DNA of 64,000 bases from NCBI RefSeq assembly GCF_003121705.1, contig NZ_PYHR01000002.1, positions 3,286,001-3,350,000 on the forward strand, in the 5' to 3' direction. The translations under genes were made by a program, and so were the position numbers. Positions 63,569-64,000 of this stretch are shown piece by piece. The notes under the pieces are model-generated. The model was not told the DNA's origin. It worked only from the letters and a program-made list of their open reading frames with translations, and did not search any database. This DNA comes from Serinibacter arcticus. GTDB taxonomy: Bacteria; Actinomycetota; Actinomycetes; Actinomycetales; Beutenbergiaceae. The first letter of the stretch is position 1. Every line of letters begins with the position of its first letter.

Positions 63569-64000
63569 GCGCGTCGTTGCGACGGGGACCCCGCAGGCGG
63601 ACGACGGCGGTGCTGGCCGGCGCGCTGAGCGTGCTCGCGCTCGCCGCGTGCACCGGCCCGACCGGCCTCGACGACCTCGGTCGCCAGCCGGCCGAGACCG
63701 CCACCGAGGACCCGACCACCCCGGCCGTCCCCGGGGCTGCCACCTGCTCCGACGCCACCACGTCGTACACCCCGTCCGCCCTCCCGGAGGCCGGCGCGTT
63801 CGAGCCCGGCAGCACGATGGCGGAGATCTACGACCGCGGCGCGCTGGTGGCCGGCATCTCGGCCGACACCCTGCTCATGGGCTCGCGCAACCCGCTCACG
63901 GGCGAGATCGAGGGCTTCGACGTCGACGTGCTGCGCGACATCTCGACGGCGATCTTCGGCACGCCCGACCGAGTGCAGTTCCGCGTCATCACCTCGGGCG
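63565..64000 (+). CDS. GlnH-like amino-acid-binding lipoprotein, partial
   Basis: The first 145 residues are visible; the gene runs off the right edge. A basic start (SASLRRGPRRRTTAV) and hydrophobic stretch end in lipobox LALAACTGPTG. After a Thr/Pro linker comes a family-3 solute-binding fold: STMAEIYDRGALVAGISADT, LMGSRNPLTGEIEGFDVDVL, RDISTAIFG. Such proteins bind glutamate, glutamine or aspartate. With the GlnX-like gene it suggests sensing rather than, or as well as, transport, since no permease gene is visible before the edge. Confidence 0.85.
   Translation, partial: MSASLRRGPRRRTTAVLAGALSVLALAACTGPTGLDDLGRQPAETATEDPTTPAVPGAATCSDATTSYTPSALPEAGAFEPGSTMAEIYDRGALVAGISADTLLMGSRNPLTGEIEGFDVDVLRDISTAIFGTPDRVQFRVITSG

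Overview
The window is very GC-rich, densely coding DNA with frequent GTG starts, 4-nt ATGA/GTGA gene overlaps and many probable leaderless promoters. With a purS/purQ/purL set, a GTP-type PEP carboxykinase, a RamB-like regulator, an EspI-like ATPase and a GlnX/GlnH-like pair, this points to an actinobacterium, most likely Micrococcales (Cellulomonadaceae or Promicromonosporaceae type). The family is an inference and no genus is claimed. I saw no rRNA, tRNA, CRISPR array, transposase or prophage.

Region 1 (1-13213) degrades purines. Going left from 7724, a tightly overlapping operon encodes allantoinase, an FmdA/AmdA-type amidohydrolase, an AtzH-amidase fusion, a PucG-type aminotransferase and allantoate amidohydrolase, followed by a THI5/SsuA-type binding lipoprotein cut by the window edge. 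Going right from 7836 are OHCU decarboxylase, hydroxyisourate hydrolase and an HpxO-type urate hydroxylase. Two purine permeases (NAT type and AzgA type) are divergently transcribed. Together they account for uptake and conversion of urate to ureidoglycine/oxalurate-level intermediates; the last hydrolytic steps are the unusual part.

Region 2 (13230-32441) mixes de novo purine synthesis (purD, purC, purS-purQ; purL lies at 49289), an ArsR-controlled MFS pump, a RamB-like regulator divergent from pckG, 6-phosphogluconate dehydrogenase, an APH(3')-like kinase, a TNT-domain (NADase toxin fold) protein and an acyl-CoA ligase with a nested palindrome over its start.

Region 3 (32442-47075) carries lipid and isoprenoid genes: a thiolase-FabG-MaoC operon, HMG-CoA synthase and reductase (upper mevalonate pathway), a TetR regulator, a large acyl-CoA dehydrogenase/oxidase and an iron-regulated siderophore-interacting protein, plus a CbxX/EccA-type AAA+ ATPase.

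Region 4 (47110-64000) has an EspI-like MinD-type ATPase, purL, gdhA, two tandem paralogous membrane-anchored proteins, a TauE-type carrier and a DHA2 exporter. It ends in an operon TelA - small helical protein - CbxX-type AAA+ - GlnX-like membrane protein - GlnH-like lipoprotein that runs off the right edge, where a PknG-type kinase would be expected.

Two families of non-coding repeats lie between genes: a 59-bp palindromic element (four copies, constant length, two orientations) and arrays with a strict 22-bp period (three loci, some with opposed blocks). Four apparent -1 frameshifts in the window are each repaired by adding one C to a run of four Cs, which suggests either homopolymer under-calling in the assembly or real decay.
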